64,000 nt of DNA. It comes from Symbiodinium natans (lineage: Eukaryota; Sar; Dinophyceae; Suessiales; Symbiodiniaceae). Below, piece by piece: positions 32,380 to 43,690 of this stretch; positions within the stretch are counted from its first letter, which is position 1; the number at the start of each line of letters is the position of its first letter. The stretch covers positions 23,501 through 87,500 of the forward strand of contig CAJNDS010000031.1 of NCBI GenBank assembly GCA_905221605.1, given 5' to 3'. The position numbers were made by a program, and so were the translations under genes. Below the pieces are notes generated by a model. That model did no database searches, was not told where the DNA came from, and saw only the letters and a program-made list of their open reading frames with translations.

Positions 32380-32800
32380 AATGTAGTTACGTTATTATAT
32401 TCGCTTCATTATATTTGTATTGGCTATACTAGAGCTACATTGGCTATATGATAGTGATGGCTATATGGCCGTTGAAGTTATATTGCAGCTGTATTCTAGT
32501 TTCGGTATAGTTCTACTACAGTTATGTTGCAGTTCTGGTATAGTTGCACTAAAGGCATACTATAGTTATATTCTAGCCATGATACTACAGATATTGAGGG
32601 TTAAGCTAGATGTATAGTATATACATATGTTATACTTACATTAGCAGTACTATAGTTTCATTCTAGTGATAGTATAGTTATATGATGTTGTAGTCGAGCT
32701 ATATTGCAGTTCTATAGCGAAGTAGTTAAAGTTGCGTTCTAGTCATGTTCTAGTTCTATTTGAGCTATAGTAGCTTAGTAGTACAGTATATTATCAACAT
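32380..32800. repeat. AT-rich low-complexity tract
   Basis: Irregular repeats of TATAGTTATATTCTAG-like units. No coding signal on either strand. Confidence 0.75.
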
Positions 32801-33079
32801 ACTCTTGTGACACTATAACATGGCTAAAAACGCGCTCTAGATCCTTGCCGAGTCATCACTTATTCGTGGTGCTCAGAACGGTAGAAGTACCAATACGCGT
32901 GCGTAGCCTACTGCACTAAACGCCGTATTTTAGAGGGTGGCCACTTCCGATTCCCTCATTGACGCTGGTCAGTTGGTGTGGTGGTTTGAGCAACATTCAG
33001 CACCAGTGTGTGGCCTCGAGGCCAGGAATTGGCGGGAGAATCCTGCATTGTCAAGATGTGACTAAGAAAAGCTACTAAG

Positions 33080-33343
33080 AAGGTCCCCTGCAAATTCTGA
33101 ATGTCAGCCATGAGACGACTGAGCTGCATGTTAGTTTTCCAGCATCCCATGCGAACCAAACAACGCAACGCAATGATTTCGGACAAGCATCGAAGAACTG
33201 CTCCTGAGATGTTGAGCAACTATTCAACCCTCATGGTGCTGCGGACGTGAAGTTGCATTCCACCATCGCAGTCCCTGCGCAGCTTATCATCCGAATGCCC
33301 CAAATCAAGCAAGGTTGGTGGGCTCGGACTTTTCTTGCCAGCC
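33080..33343 (-). CDS. two exons of an unknown gene
   Basis: Exon 33243-33343 (33 codons after AG|G, contains PTLLDLGHSDDKLRRDCDGG) leaves at a GC donor with one spare base. The exon starting at 33203 after CTCAG|G completes the codon and reads AVLRCLSEIIALRCLVRMG, then MQLSRLMADIQNLQ. The end near 33080 is approximate. No family recognised. Confidence 0.5.
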
Positions 33344-33437
33344 CTGTTCATACCAAGACTCGCACCACTCCGGAGGCAAATCCTGGCGGGAAAGGATCCC
33401 CAACAGGAAGTCACTGAGACATGCGGCGAGTGCACAA

Positions 33438-33538
33438 CCAGGCCTTCAGTGACTACTCTAAACCCTAAACCCTCAGCCCTAAACCCTAAACCCTAAGACC
33501 CTAAAACCCTAAATCCCTAAAACCCAGGCCTTCAGTGA
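33438..33538. repeat. telomere-type insert flanked by 15-bp direct repeat
   Basis: A CCCTAAA-type tract (about 33457-33523) lies between two copies of CCAGGCCTTCAGTGA at 33438-33452 and 33524-33538. The copies extend four more bases with one mismatch. This is the structure of an insertion with target duplication. Confidence 0.9.
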
Positions 33539-33667
33539 GTACCAGGGATACTCCCCTTTCCGGGCAGTCAAGATCTTCTGCTCGGAGAGGTCGGTGCCCA
33601 ACAGCTGCAGTCCTCACCCGGTTTTGGTGCGAAGCACCCGTACTCTTATTCCCCTATACAAACCCTG

Positions 33668-33750
33668 AATATATGTGTATATATGTGCAGATATATATAT
33701 ATATATGTACATATGCATATGTATATATATATATATACATTCCCTATATA
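33668..33750. repeat. TA/GTATA microsatellite
   Basis: Compound TA-rich simple repeat. Confidence 0.9.
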
Positions 33751-34212
33751 CCTAAGTAGCCCGCAAATGACCCCTAAGGTCCCGTATCAGGGTCCCTTTC
33801 AGGGAGCTACAGTGCACAAGCACCCAAGCGCCAATCCTGTCTCGGGAAAGATCGCTGCAAGGATCCGATGCCAAATCATGCCTGGTGGTTGCGACTTTTG
33901 AGACTGTCTCACAGGTGTGTTAACGTTAAAAAAAAAACCTTTAGGGTTCTCTAAACGTTAAAAAACCCTAAGCACGTTTCTGGGGAACATTTGAGAGTAT
34001 CTCCATCCCTGGAACCCACGTGGATTGAAGATGAGACTAAAGAAAATTTTGTTCTTTTCAAGCATGGTTTGTACTGAGTGGGCGCAAACTGATGCAGCCA
34101 GGACGCTGAGATAATAGATCTCCTTGGCAAACAGGAACCACGATCGTCTGGTTTCAGAAGGCCGGGGACTCTGGAAAGTCAGGATCGCCAACAAAAGCAG
34201 ACTGATGATCTG

Positions 34213-34290
34213 ATTCGATGGGTACTGCCTTCCCTAAACCCTAAACCCTAAGCCCTAAGCCCTAAGCCCTAAACCCTAAACCCTAAACCC
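34213..34290. repeat. CCCTAAA/CCCTAAG telomere-type tract
   Basis: About ten units with two sequence variants. No flanking duplication seen. Confidence 0.9.
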
Positions 34291-34644
34291 CTTTACACGC
34301 ACATACCATGCGTTGAGACTGCGAGCTTGCAAGTCCAAGGAGCCTCTCCTGAAGAGCACCCGCAGCTCCAGCAGGAGATTGTAGAGCTGGCTCCTCTGCC
34401 CAACATCTATAGCACGACTCTAACAGAACTATATAGCATAACAACTACTGCGCAATATGACTATCATATACCTAAGCCCAGTACCTGCCGAAAAACATGC
34501 TCTTTCAATGATTTCCGCACTGCTGTGTGCCCCCTCCCCCCCACCCCCCGCTTCCTTCACCTCGCAGCCCCGCTGCACATTGCGCAGAGGCCCAGAGCGC
34601 CACATCGGCCACCGCAATCCAGGCCTTGACTCGAGGAGATGATG

Positions 34645-34738
34645 TCGGGATGCTCCCCCTTCTACTGACAGTCTCCTGAAGAAGTATTCTAGTACCCCCT
34701 TCTAAGGACTGTTTTTTTATAAGGGGGGAGCATCCCAA
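34645..34738. mobile_element. 94-bp TIR element (MITE) with 8-bp target duplication
   Basis: Ends carry inverted repeats starting TCGGGATGCTCCCCC (left) and TTGGGATGCTCCCCCC (right complement). Similarity extends inward through CAGTC-CTTAGAAG. It is flanked by AGATGATG at 34637-34644 and 34739-34746. The 8-bp duplication suggests mobilisation by a hAT-type transposase. A relative lies at 59182-59288. Confidence 0.8.
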
Positions 34739-34869
34739 AGATGATGCCACGTGGCTCGCACGAGGATGCTGCTGCTAGCATACTACTTTGGTGTCGAAAC
34801 ATCAATGCACACGCCAACTTGAACCCCCAGCCCTCGCCCTGGCCCGAGGCCGCTCCCCGTAGGCAACAC

Positions 34870-35024
<155 letters not shown>

Positions 35025-35139
35025 ACGCACGTCTACTATTTGCTTAAACACCCCCGTCCAAAACAAATAGTCCCTATGTTGTAAGGAAGGATAGCTTGCA
35101 TTTGTTGAGAGGTTCTAGTGTAAGCAGCAGACATATTTC

Positions 35140-35422
35140 CGCAGCGGCAACGACAAGTCTTGAAGGGTATCTATCTCCAAATGAGAGCCGAGCAGCGGAT
35201 GCATCCCGATTAAACCGGGAGAATCGCTGGAAGGACCTCGAAGAAGTCTGAGAGGAGCTTAAAGGGGCAGGGGCCCACCAGCTCTTGAAAACTCGAAATG
35301 AAAATGCAAGACAATAGAACGTGCTGGAACGCTCCAAGTTCATCATGCAGACATCTTTTGCACTCGGAGTCACAGGTTACCAGCTTTGGTGGGCGTGGGC
35401 GGCGAAGCAATCTCTCCAACAC
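35140..35422 (-). CDS. two exons of an unknown gene
   Basis: An exon ending at 35325 contains PPKLVTCDSECKRCLHDELG and exits at a GC donor with two spare bases. The exon from 35236 enters after AG|G and reads SFQRFSRFNRDASAARLSFG, then YPSRLVVAAA. The four cysteines (C-x3-C-x2-C) may bind metal. Outer edges are approximate. Confidence 0.5.
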
Positions 35423-35954
35423 ATGCTTCCATAATCACGGCATTGGAAAAGGAAACGTATGTGTCACAGCCGTTTCTGTCGTGCAAGGACATGGCTGTGC
35501 AAAGAAGAAGATGAAGTACTGTGCCTTCGGTTTCGCATTTTCAGCTTGCATACCCACCCTGGCACGCACATGTCCATATCTACCTTTTGAGGAGCCAAAG
35601 CAGCCAGCAGAATTGCGAAATGCTCTACGTACAGCGCCCGCGCTAAACTGACCCCCCGTCGTCAGGAAGAACTCTTCGAGAACGCAGAGCAACCCCAAAA
35701 CCCCAGACTCGGAATTCTAAACCTCAGGGCCGAGGCCCTCAACTTCGACGGGCCTGCCTGTACTAACAAAGTGCTGCAGCTTTAAGGAATCAACGAACTC
35801 CAAATAAAAGCCAACATGTGCCCTGTCTCGCTTTTGCTTGTCGACCTTCTCTTTTGTCGCAGGCGCTGCGGGCGCAACCTTTTTTTGGAGCCGCGTTCGC
35901 AGGGTCCAAGCCAAGGGAGGCTGCGCAGCCTCCACGTCAAACCCCAACAGCGCC

Positions 35955-37317
35955 TCAGCCCGACCCAGCGTGGAGGGCTTCCGGGGAAATCCGGAAGCCA
36001 GCGTTCGCAACGGACTTGCGCAGCTCATCCTGAGGTTCGCAGCCAGCAACCAGCAACAAACTTTGACAAGATGCCTTCCAATTTTTTTGATAAGTCTTGT
36101 CCCAGCCGCGCGCGGCAGTGGCTTGCGCATATCAAAGGCGTCCTGCATGAACAGCGCTTGCGCAAAATGCACAGACAGCTCAGTGATGGAACTCGAGATG
36201 ACCCCAAGGCTACGGAGTCCCGGAGTCCTCATCGCCGGAATAGTATCCCGTGACCGTTCGATAAACAACGTATCCCAATCCTTCCTGCAGGTCCAGGACA
36301 CGTGGGGTGTTGCATCCCGAGTCTGAACATTCGGGACTATGACTATGGCCAGTACATGCATGAAGAGATCCGGAAGCTCTGCTATGGCTTGGGGCCTACA
36401 CTGCCTACACGCCGTCAACCAATCAGTGTCATCCGAGGATCATAGAATTTGATCGCTGCGGTGTTTGTAGGCCGCACGAAGAGGTCAACAAAATAACAGT
36501 CGTGCACCTTTTCGCTCACCTGGCATTGCGCGAGTTTTTTCAGGGGAATAGCCCGGCTTGGGCCTTCGAAGTTGCGCAGCAGTTGTGCCTTTTTTTCTGG
36601 GCCATGGGCTCAGCAAGCCAACATGGGACTTCAAGATCAAGAGCAGCACAGGGCCTCTTCCAGGTACTCCATTAGGCGGTTGGCCACCTCAGACTCCCAA
36701 CGCTTGTGATAAGACTTCCATGGCACATCTTGCCAATGAGTCAGCTGACCACGTCTGCCTTCAAATGCCATGTTCAAGCCCAGCATCACCAGTTCGGCGG
36801 AACTCTGGTGCGACAGAGATGGCCGATACGTGGCCATGCCACCTCGCCGCACCGTCATCTACTGGCCAGGAGAGCCCAAAAGCCTATACGTCTACAACAC
36901 CCTTGTCAAACCCTTATAGACCCTTTCAAAAAAAAGAGAAATCCAGGAGACCACCAAGCAGCTCTGGGCCAACACCCTCAACCTTTCCGATGATGTACCC
37001 AGCGATTTGGCCATCGGCTTCTGCAACAGCGCAGCATTCCGGCCAGCGCGTCAGGTAGTTGAAGTAGAAGTTCATGTTGAAAGTCTCCGTCCAAGTATCC
37101 AGATTCACTGCCTCACGTTTGACTCCAAGCTTGTGTAGCACGTTCGCTATCATGCCCTGGTACCTCTACTATTGATATCTGGTGTGCCTATGCCTGCCTA
37201 GGGTTAGATGTTGGATGTGTAGGAAGGCCGCACCGGCCCCCACATGCCCGAAGGTAATAGCTCAGCAACGTTGAAATGAAGCAGGTCTTCAACCATCATG
37301 GGGCGAAGACTGGTCAT
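35955..37317 (-). CDS. NAA20: N-alpha-acetyltransferase 20, NatB catalytic subunit
   Basis: Eight minus-strand exons give 176 residues plus a stop; the human enzyme has 178. Exons: 37270-37317, 36960-37111, 36788-36842, 36655-36687, 36442-36519, 36228-36284, 36110-36142, 35955-36029. Landmarks in order are the start MTSLRPMMVEDLLHFN, the substrate region NLDTWTETFNMNFYF, GYIIGK, WHGHVSAISVAPEF, the acetyl-CoA loop RRTGVA (R-x-x-G-x-A), YFVDLFVRPTNTAAIKFY, GLGYVVYRTVTGYYSG and DAFDMRKPLPR. All exon joins agree in phase and in alignment length. Intron donors are GT, GC, GA, GC, GA, GA and GC; all acceptors are AG|G. NatB acetylates proteins beginning Met-Asp, Met-Glu or Met-Asn on the ribosome with its partner NAA25. 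The extreme C-terminus is uncertain: an extra exon (about 35,880-35,820, VAPAAPATKEKV) could replace the last codons. Confidence 0.93.
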
Positions 37318-38695
37318 GGCTCCAGCTGTTCTTGATGCTTTGAGCTGCTAGGCATGCTGTGTTACTTGAAGTGATGCATCTGCAATCTGCAAACGAGACC
37401 AGAGGGGCCTATCAACAAACCATAGAGACCCCAAAGGATGGGAGTCTGCGGTCTGGGTGCAGGGCGGTGGTGGTAGGGGTCTATCAGTTCTTGGGGGATA
37501 GACATGGATAGACCCTGGTTTGTCTACCATAGATGGTACTTGTTCTTATCTAGACCTTACTCATGGCTTGTGGACTGGCAGAATACAAGATCCGGACGCG
37601 AAATGACGCGAAGAATACAATGTCGCGCCCAAGTGCTGCTCCGAAGGAAGATAGAGGAAGACAGCCACACCGACCAGGCTTGCGCACGATGCTGCACGCC
37701 GTTTTGAACCTGCGCCTCACCTTAAGCAGCGCTCGATGACTCATAGGAATCCGGGGAGCTGTCTCCCGCTGTCCCATTGAGGGAGTCTAGAGTTTAGAGC
37801 GAAGCATACCTTTGGCTTCTGCATCTTGTGCATCCTCTATGCCTTGTCATCATCACGCCCTATCGCAGGGGTGTGCGTGGACCTACGTCGCCGCATCTGC
37901 CAGCAGATGCACTTACACACAGCATTGCACACCTGCATCTCCACCAAGAGCTGCAATGCTGGCCCACCGCTCCAAGTGGTTCTGCCGGTTTTGCCTAGGC
38001 AAAGGAGACACAATCCAATCGTACCTTGCATCAAACTCGTGTGTGTGTGTGTGGAGCCTATTTTCCTTTTCCCATCTTTGATTTTCACTGACCTGTGCGG
38101 TGGCTTCACATGGCGAAGCTCTGTAGAAACTGCTTTTCTGTGACTGCCGCATGACATGCAAACCTTGCAGCCCGAGGGTAGGACAGCTGCTGCGCCGCAG
38201 TTGCTTATCGTCCTTGCCAAAGCTGGCGCTGTCCACACGAGTAGGACATGCTCGAGTTTCCCCTGGCTGATTGAGGACTTGCACCCGCAACGACAGAATA
38301 TGGAAGCACTGTCTATCAGGAGGCATTGTCGATTGTCGATTAGCAGTGCTTCCTTCCGAAGGTCAGGACATGTCAGGACAACTTGACCCTACACTTTCCG
38401 ACGGCGAAGATGAGGCGTCAAGCCCACACCAGCTCTCTGACAGGTGTCGGGATCTTTGGATTTAGGAATTTGGGAGCTTACTAGTTCTGGCATTCGTCAC
38501 CATTTACAGCCGGGCTTGGATGCGCTTGACAACCGGGGGGGGCACGCGCTTGCGGCAAATTTGAGGCCAGCATTTAAAAATTGTTATACGCTCAGATTGC
38601 CGGCCTGCGGCCAGCAACTTTCTCGTGATCGCCGGCGGCGCGGTTGCGCATTCTCGCGGCAGCCTGGATACGAGTTGAGGTAAGCACAAGAGCGC
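37318..38695. other. upstream of NAA20; no gene supported
   Basis: Frames on both strands compete. A minus frame at 37,913-38,326 is partly protein-like but could not be spliced. A short GT repeat lies at 38,038-38,052. Confidence 0.45.
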
Positions 38696-38872
38696 TGCCA
38701 TGCCGAGTATACCGTCTGGCTCTGACACGGTGAAAACGACAAGCCTGCAAGCACATTGTTGAAAACCGTCGCCGTACACCATTGTTCGCAAGCCGGTGAC
38801 TTCTACACGCTGCGCGCTTTCAACTTTCTGCGAAGATCTGCACAAACAGCCAAACAGCCGCACACATTGACC
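38696..38872 (-). CDS. candidate exon, unknown
   Basis: Fifty-nine codons between AG|G and a GC donor, phase 0 at both ends, containing KVESAQRVEVTGLRTMVYG and RLVVFTVSEPDGILGMA. Codon third positions favour G/C. No family recognised. Confidence 0.5.
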
Positions 38873-38937
38873 CTGAGCATCACCTGTGCTTGGGAGCTTA
38901 GGAGGTTGGGCAGCCTGCACATCTTGGAGGTTTCAGG

Positions 38938-39483
38938 TCACTCTGTGCCATAGTCTCCGGCCTCATCCGTTTTCTCTCCGACGATCATCCTCTCAGAAAT
39001 AACTCTACAGCAGCATAGCCTGCAGAAGAGCATTGACTGAGAGGAAGCGTTACTCAGTCCTGGACAACGGTGGCACGCCATGTAGTTCCTCTTCCCAGAC
39101 GCAGCACACGGCCCTTGAAGCACTTGAAGCACCTCATCTCTGATTAGGTCTTCTTTACACGAAGATGCAAGCCAAGCCAAAGGCAGCATGCAGCAAATTG
39201 TAGCTAACCCCTCAATTTCATGGCTCGATATCTCGTCTTCAGCATGTGTGCACGGCGTTACATGCAAAGGATTGTCAAACCAGTTTTCGTGTGAAAGCCC
39301 TCTGCAGCTGGAAACATGTGAACGCAAGCAAACGAGCTCCTGCGTCTGAACACACAAGGTGCCGACATTGCACATCTGCTTTCGTCCTTCAATCTTCACC
39401 GTCACAACATTCAAAACCATTGAAGTGGCACCGAGGAGCCGCCGCGGAGATGTCCGGCACCGCTGGGCAATCATCTGTGCCAA
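38938..39483 (-). CDS. open frame of 181 codons, Cys-rich, unknown
   Basis: Long uninterrupted frame ending in a stop, containing CKEDLIRDEVLQVLQG and a cysteine-rich stretch (YMACHRCPGLS...FCRLCCC) that might bind metal. It may be one exon or may hide short introns. Confidence 0.45.
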   Translation of the reverse strand: MAQMIAQRCRTSPRRLLGATSMVLNVVTVKIEGRKQMCNVGTLCVQTQELVCLRSHVSSCRGLSHENWFDNPLHVTPCTHAEDEISSHEIEGLATICCMLPLAWLASSCKEDLIRDEVLQVLQGPCAASGKRNYMACHRCPGLSNASSQSMLFCRLCCCRVISERMIVGEKTDEAGDYGTE

Positions 39484-39790
39484 GAAAAACTTCTCGGGTC
39501 AGGAGTCCTTGCAAAGTCATAGCATCCAGGAATTCCACGATCCCTGCTCACCGCTCACCGAGCACCGTGCACAGTAGCAGGTGTATACGCCATGCCATTT
39601 CAGAATTTCATAAGTGCTGTGGCCTCCATGTTGGCGTCTGCTGCATCGATCCGCTGCTCAGGTCCTCGGCACTTGCATTTGCTGGGAACCTTAAGACCGG
39701 CTGTTGCAACTTAGGTCGCTTGGGAAGAGCAGACTGCGATCAGGCGGGGCCACCCGACGCCGAGGGTTGTTCTTAGGGCTGAAGAACTTT

Positions 39791-40049
39791 TTACACAAGG
39801 CGAGAGAAAATAAAAGGGAAGCCATGGGAAACCTCAGGCCCCAATGAACAGGCGATGCTGAGCATAGAAGATGTGTTTTCCACGGGAAGGGTGCCAGGTT
39901 GCTGATATTTGCTGATGGCGTTTGCTCGCTGCTCGTGGCTCCCCGGGACATGCGCAATGAAGCGATGCTTATGATGGTGTAGCACGGAATCCGCATTCTT
40001 CTGGACTTGGTTGCTGACCGAGTCCAGCTGTCTGTCTGTCCTGCGAAAC
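39791..40049 (-). CDS. candidate exon, unknown
   Basis: After AG|G the frame reads TDRQLDSVSNQVQKNADSVL and HKHRFIAHVPGSHEQRANAI. The first part is heptad-like and could be coiled coil. The 3' edge is uncertain. Confidence 0.42.
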
Positions 40050-40441
40050 ACGGCTCAGCATGTCGATGCACGTCCTCGTGCCTTCATGTCACGGCGAGCC
40101 TGGTGCCCAAAACCATTGTGCCTTGCAGGCAAAGGCAGTGAAGCTGATCGCTGGGAGCTCAACAGCTGCGGGGGTCTGCCTCATAGAAGACTCCCAGAAG
40201 AGGACTCGGGCTCTCTCCAGTGTGCAGGATCTGGCCACTCTCCTGCACATTGTGGCATCGTGGCATTGCTGCAACCCCCAAGTCGAAACGCAAGACGGCA
40301 CTACGCATCGGTCATCACCAGCTAATTCATGTCAGAACCCTGACAAATTTAAATGATCTTCGATGTGTCTCCCCGTGGGAGCTTTCCGTGTGCTATGCTG
40401 ATGCACACCGAAAACTTTTCCAGTTGCTCCTCACGAGGGCC

Positions 40442-40588
40442 TCAGAACTTCTGCGTTGACTTCTGCTTCGTGGAGCTGCTGCTGTCGATGTGATGCACTT
40501 GCCACAAGCCCACTGCGGCGATCTCAAAGTCACAGGCGAGATCATCCACACCCATTCTTCGCTTAATGCCGATGACTTCCAATAACGT
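40442..40588 (-). CDS. terminal exon, unknown protein
   Basis: Forty-eight codons plus a TGA, starting after TAG. Contains EVIGIKRRMGVDDLACDFEI, then VGLWQVHHIDSSSS. Strongly protein-like in only this frame. The upstream neighbour is probably 40827-41158, but the connecting exon was not found. Confidence 0.5.
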   Translation of the reverse strand, partial: TLLEVIGIKRRMGVDDLACDFEIAAVGLWQVHHIDSSSSTKQKSTQKF

Positions 40589-40826
40589 CTAGCACTGACT
40601 GCATAACAGATCACATGGTACTTATCTGCCTTGCCCAAAGGATGCGCATCGAAGTGAAGTAAGAACAAGGACGGCCTGAATCACTCTCGAGCTATAAAGA
40701 CAGCAGTCCAGAATGGTGAGTGCCCAAGGCTGCCGGAGCGCCACGTCCTCCTCCCGTGGTGGCAGCATCGTTTCGGGCAACGACAGTTGGCGCCATGAAT
40801 TGCAGCGGGTGCAAGGTCTACTTAGC

Positions 40827-41158
40827 CTGCTTGATCCTGCACACCCGGCTCCTGCTGATCAGCGACCGTTACATTGAGCCGGAAGGAGTATCTGGATTCG
40901 TTCACGTAGGTGGATGGAACGTCAAGCACCTTTGCCAGGTCTTGATCGACACCCGAACTGGGAGAACTGCCCACAGAACTGTAGAACTGGCTGCGGTTGA
41001 TTGCCGCCGTAGGCGCCACTGTGCGTGCATTGCGTACGGTGCAGCGAAGGGTGCCCTGGGTGTTCGGGAGCTGGTCGTATGATTCCTCACCAAAACAGCT
41101 AGTCAGAGCACGCTTAAGCAGCGCAACGACGACAGTGAAGATATTGATTCCACGTGTC
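40827..41158 (-). CDS. large exon, unknown protein
   Basis: About 110 codons from AG|G to a GC donor with consistently G/C third positions. It begins with a hydrophobic stretch (INIFTVVVALLKRAL), followed by polar sequence (FGEESYDQLPNTQGTLRC, DQDLAKVLDVPSTYVNESRY). It could be a membrane-anchored protein. A plus-strand frame covers the same bases but has poorer codon use. Confidence 0.58.
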
Positions 41159-42486
41159 CTTGCCACCCCAGCGCTGGAAGCCGGAGCACCTGTACACTGC
41201 ATCTGCACCCATACAATACCCATACACCCAGAGGATCCCAGAGGCCCTGAGGCTTCCACTCAGGAACCCCCTTCAAAGTTTGGTCTGGCTTCAGGGCTCC
41301 AAGTCCTTTTTGCAGTAAAGGGTGGCAAGGCAAGATCTACAACACCCGTGTAGAGATAAAGAAGAGGAAGACTTTGTGGATATCGCGTCTCTGCTCCCAA
41401 GGGCTTGCACGGCCCTGGAACATCCACCTCTAATCCAATGCGATCAACGCAACGCCTCCAAGCTAAAGCTTCGAGTATTGCCCGTAGAAACGCCAAGGAA
41501 ACTTCTGCGCAACTAAGGCTCGCTCTACAAATTAGGTGCTTCACTCAAGGGGTCGGGGTCAAAGCTTGGCTTGCTTAAATGGCAACAGAGCGTTCCGGCA
41601 ATAGGGCTTCGTGGCGGTGTGGGTTGCCAAGGTCTGTGAGGGGCACTGGCGGGTAACTGCTAGGTGGCAAAATGATTGGCTTAATGTAGCGCTCGGAAAG
41701 CAACCAGAGCGAAAAGCACTGCGAATTTGCGGCTCCAGGCACAATTCCGAGAAGGGGCCGCTCGGCGGAAAGCTGAAGCCACTGGGTGCCACGAGCAGCA
41801 ACTGCCACGACGCTGCCTACCAGGAAAACATACACAATATATGTATGTATACATATATATATATATAGGTATGTAGTCTTGCTCGATGTATGTACATTAT
41901 GTGTGTTTGCAGGAATGCCCACATTCGCCCCTAAGAATAGTGTCCCCCATATAGTAGGATTCACTAATTTCGGGACCCCACATTACGACATTGTGCGGTG
42001 CTGCGCCTGGGTCTCAGGCAGGTCGCCACCAAGAACTGTGGTCCCTGCATTGTCCACTTCGCTCCCAATGGCATGTGTCGGCACAGCGATGCGGAGACGA
42101 TCAATGATGCTTGACAGCATACACCAACAACACAAACTGAGCTGCAAGCAGCAGAATAGCATCAATTGTTAATTCTGGGCTTGCCTGGCGAGCTTGAACT
42201 CGACGTCTCCATAAAGACTACGGAAGACGTCACAAACAGCAGCCTGGCAGGGCAATGCGAAGCCAGAAGATACAAGCAACATAGAGCGCAGAAGCCAGGG
42301 AAGAGATGGACTTGAAGGCCAATTTGAATGCGATGTGTGCACGTGTCAGATCATCGGACTTGGCTCAAAGGATAGATTGAACAGCGAAGCGGCGAAATGT
42401 CGTTGGCCGTCCCCAAATTCCAAGGAATGGAGTTTGGATACACCTTCGCAGTCGACAACAAAACATCCGCTGACAACGCAACTATC

Positions 42487-42972
42487 TCACGGCAATTGCC
42501 AATTGCCCTTGGCTAGCTTGCTTGCTGAAGTCGCACAGTTCCTACGTGCAGTGTCGCTCCAGGCGAACTGCTCAGTCGTGACCAATCTCAACAAGCCCGT
42601 GCCTGGAAGTATGGCATCTGGTATGACATCACAAATCCAGGAATGAATTTGCGCAAGTCGATGTGCTCCATGAACTGGCTCCTTATAGTTTAAACTTCGA
42701 ACAATTCGCTCAACTGTACCATTGCCTTCTGTTACGGGTGCACTGGGGCGGACAACACGTGGCACTCCCCTCATTTGTCCCAAGGAGCTGAATGTAGAAG
42801 TACCTGAGCTTGGCTTTCTCTCCCCAAACTCTGAGCAAGTATATGCAGGCATGTGGAGTAGGGAACAGGGCACTGGTCGGTTTTGCAGACCAAGTGGCCA
42901 ATAGTTCGAGCTTGGTGTAGCAGATGGATTCCGGACGCGTGCACTCACATAGAAGTACGTGTTGGGCTGCAC
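42487..42972 (-). CDS. open frame of 161 codons, unknown
   Basis: Contains PNTYFYVSARVRNPSA, GNGTVERIVRSLNYKEPVHG and RLVTTEQFAWSDTARRNC, and ends in a stop. Reads like protein throughout. An internal GTGAGT near the start may be a real donor, so the true exon set may differ. Confidence 0.48.
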   Translation of the reverse strand: MQPNTYFYVSARVRNPSATPSSNYWPLGLQNRPVPCSLLHMPAYTCSEFGERKPSSGTSTFSSLGQMRGVPRVVRPSAPVTEGNGTVERIVRSLNYKEPVHGAHRLAQIHSWICDVIPDAILPGTGLLRLVTTEQFAWSDTARRNCATSASKLAKGNWQLP

Positions 42973-43292
42973 ATAGTCCTGCGGGCCTTAGTACAGTCCG
43001 GCTTTTCTGTCTGAAGCGCCTACGAATACACTAGAAAAGTGTTAGGCCAAATCAACTCGAAAGCGAACAACGACATCATCTTAATCACCAGGCCACTGAT
43101 ATTGATTCCCTTCTTGGGCTGTGCTGAATTTTGCTGAATGGCCCTCCACCAAACTTGTCAGCTTCAATCAAAACTCATCCCAATTGGGCAGGCAGGGCAC
43201 TCACGTAGAAGCGGATGGTTGCCCCCGAGGGCTCCGTACCATCCTGCCGAAAATGCGGAATTTTACATGTTGCTATGGAATATACGGAGGTA

Positions 43293-43690
43293 CTATGAAG
43301 TCATCGAAAAAAGGCCCTTCAATCCCCGCCCTGTGCTGAGGACTTTTTTCAAGGTCTCCCCAAACTCTTCGAAGATCTTCGAGGCCTCCGAGGTGAGGTC
43401 GTTCATCACGAGCGGAGCCCTGTCCTGCTGGAACGAGCTGGAGACCTGCAAAGCGTCAGACATGCTGGAGCATCCCCTGCTAATATCAGAAAGGAGCTTC
43501 GGCTACAAAGCCGATAAGGCTCTCGAGACGGTCTGCAGATCTGAAAGGAGCCGCTCCGCTGCAGCGGAGAGAGGCCCAGCAATTGGTAAGGCGCGCTACA
43601 TAAAAATACTCTTAAAGACTTACCACTCCCAGAAGACTCGACTTTATAGCAGATCCCACACCGCCAAGCACTCCCGAAAAGCAGGGCAAA
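43293..43690 (-). CDS. three-exon 3' end, helical protein of unknown function
   Basis: The exon ending at 43624 (CGICYKVESSGS) uses a canonical GTAAGT donor with one spare base. Exon 43507-43558 reads ERLLSDLQTVSRALSA and exits at GTAGCC with two spare bases. Exon 43293-43476 enters after AG|G and reads 60 codons to a stop, including LTSEASKIFEEFGETLKKVL. The product is rich in amphipathic helix. A 198-codon plus-strand frame across the same bases is its antisense shadow. Confidence 0.65.

Noticed and set aside
35717..36418. Single 233-codon ORF
   Set aside because: It mixes exons and introns of NAA20: DAFDMRKPLPR belongs to exon 7, while other parts are antisense-free intron or a possible extra 3' exon.
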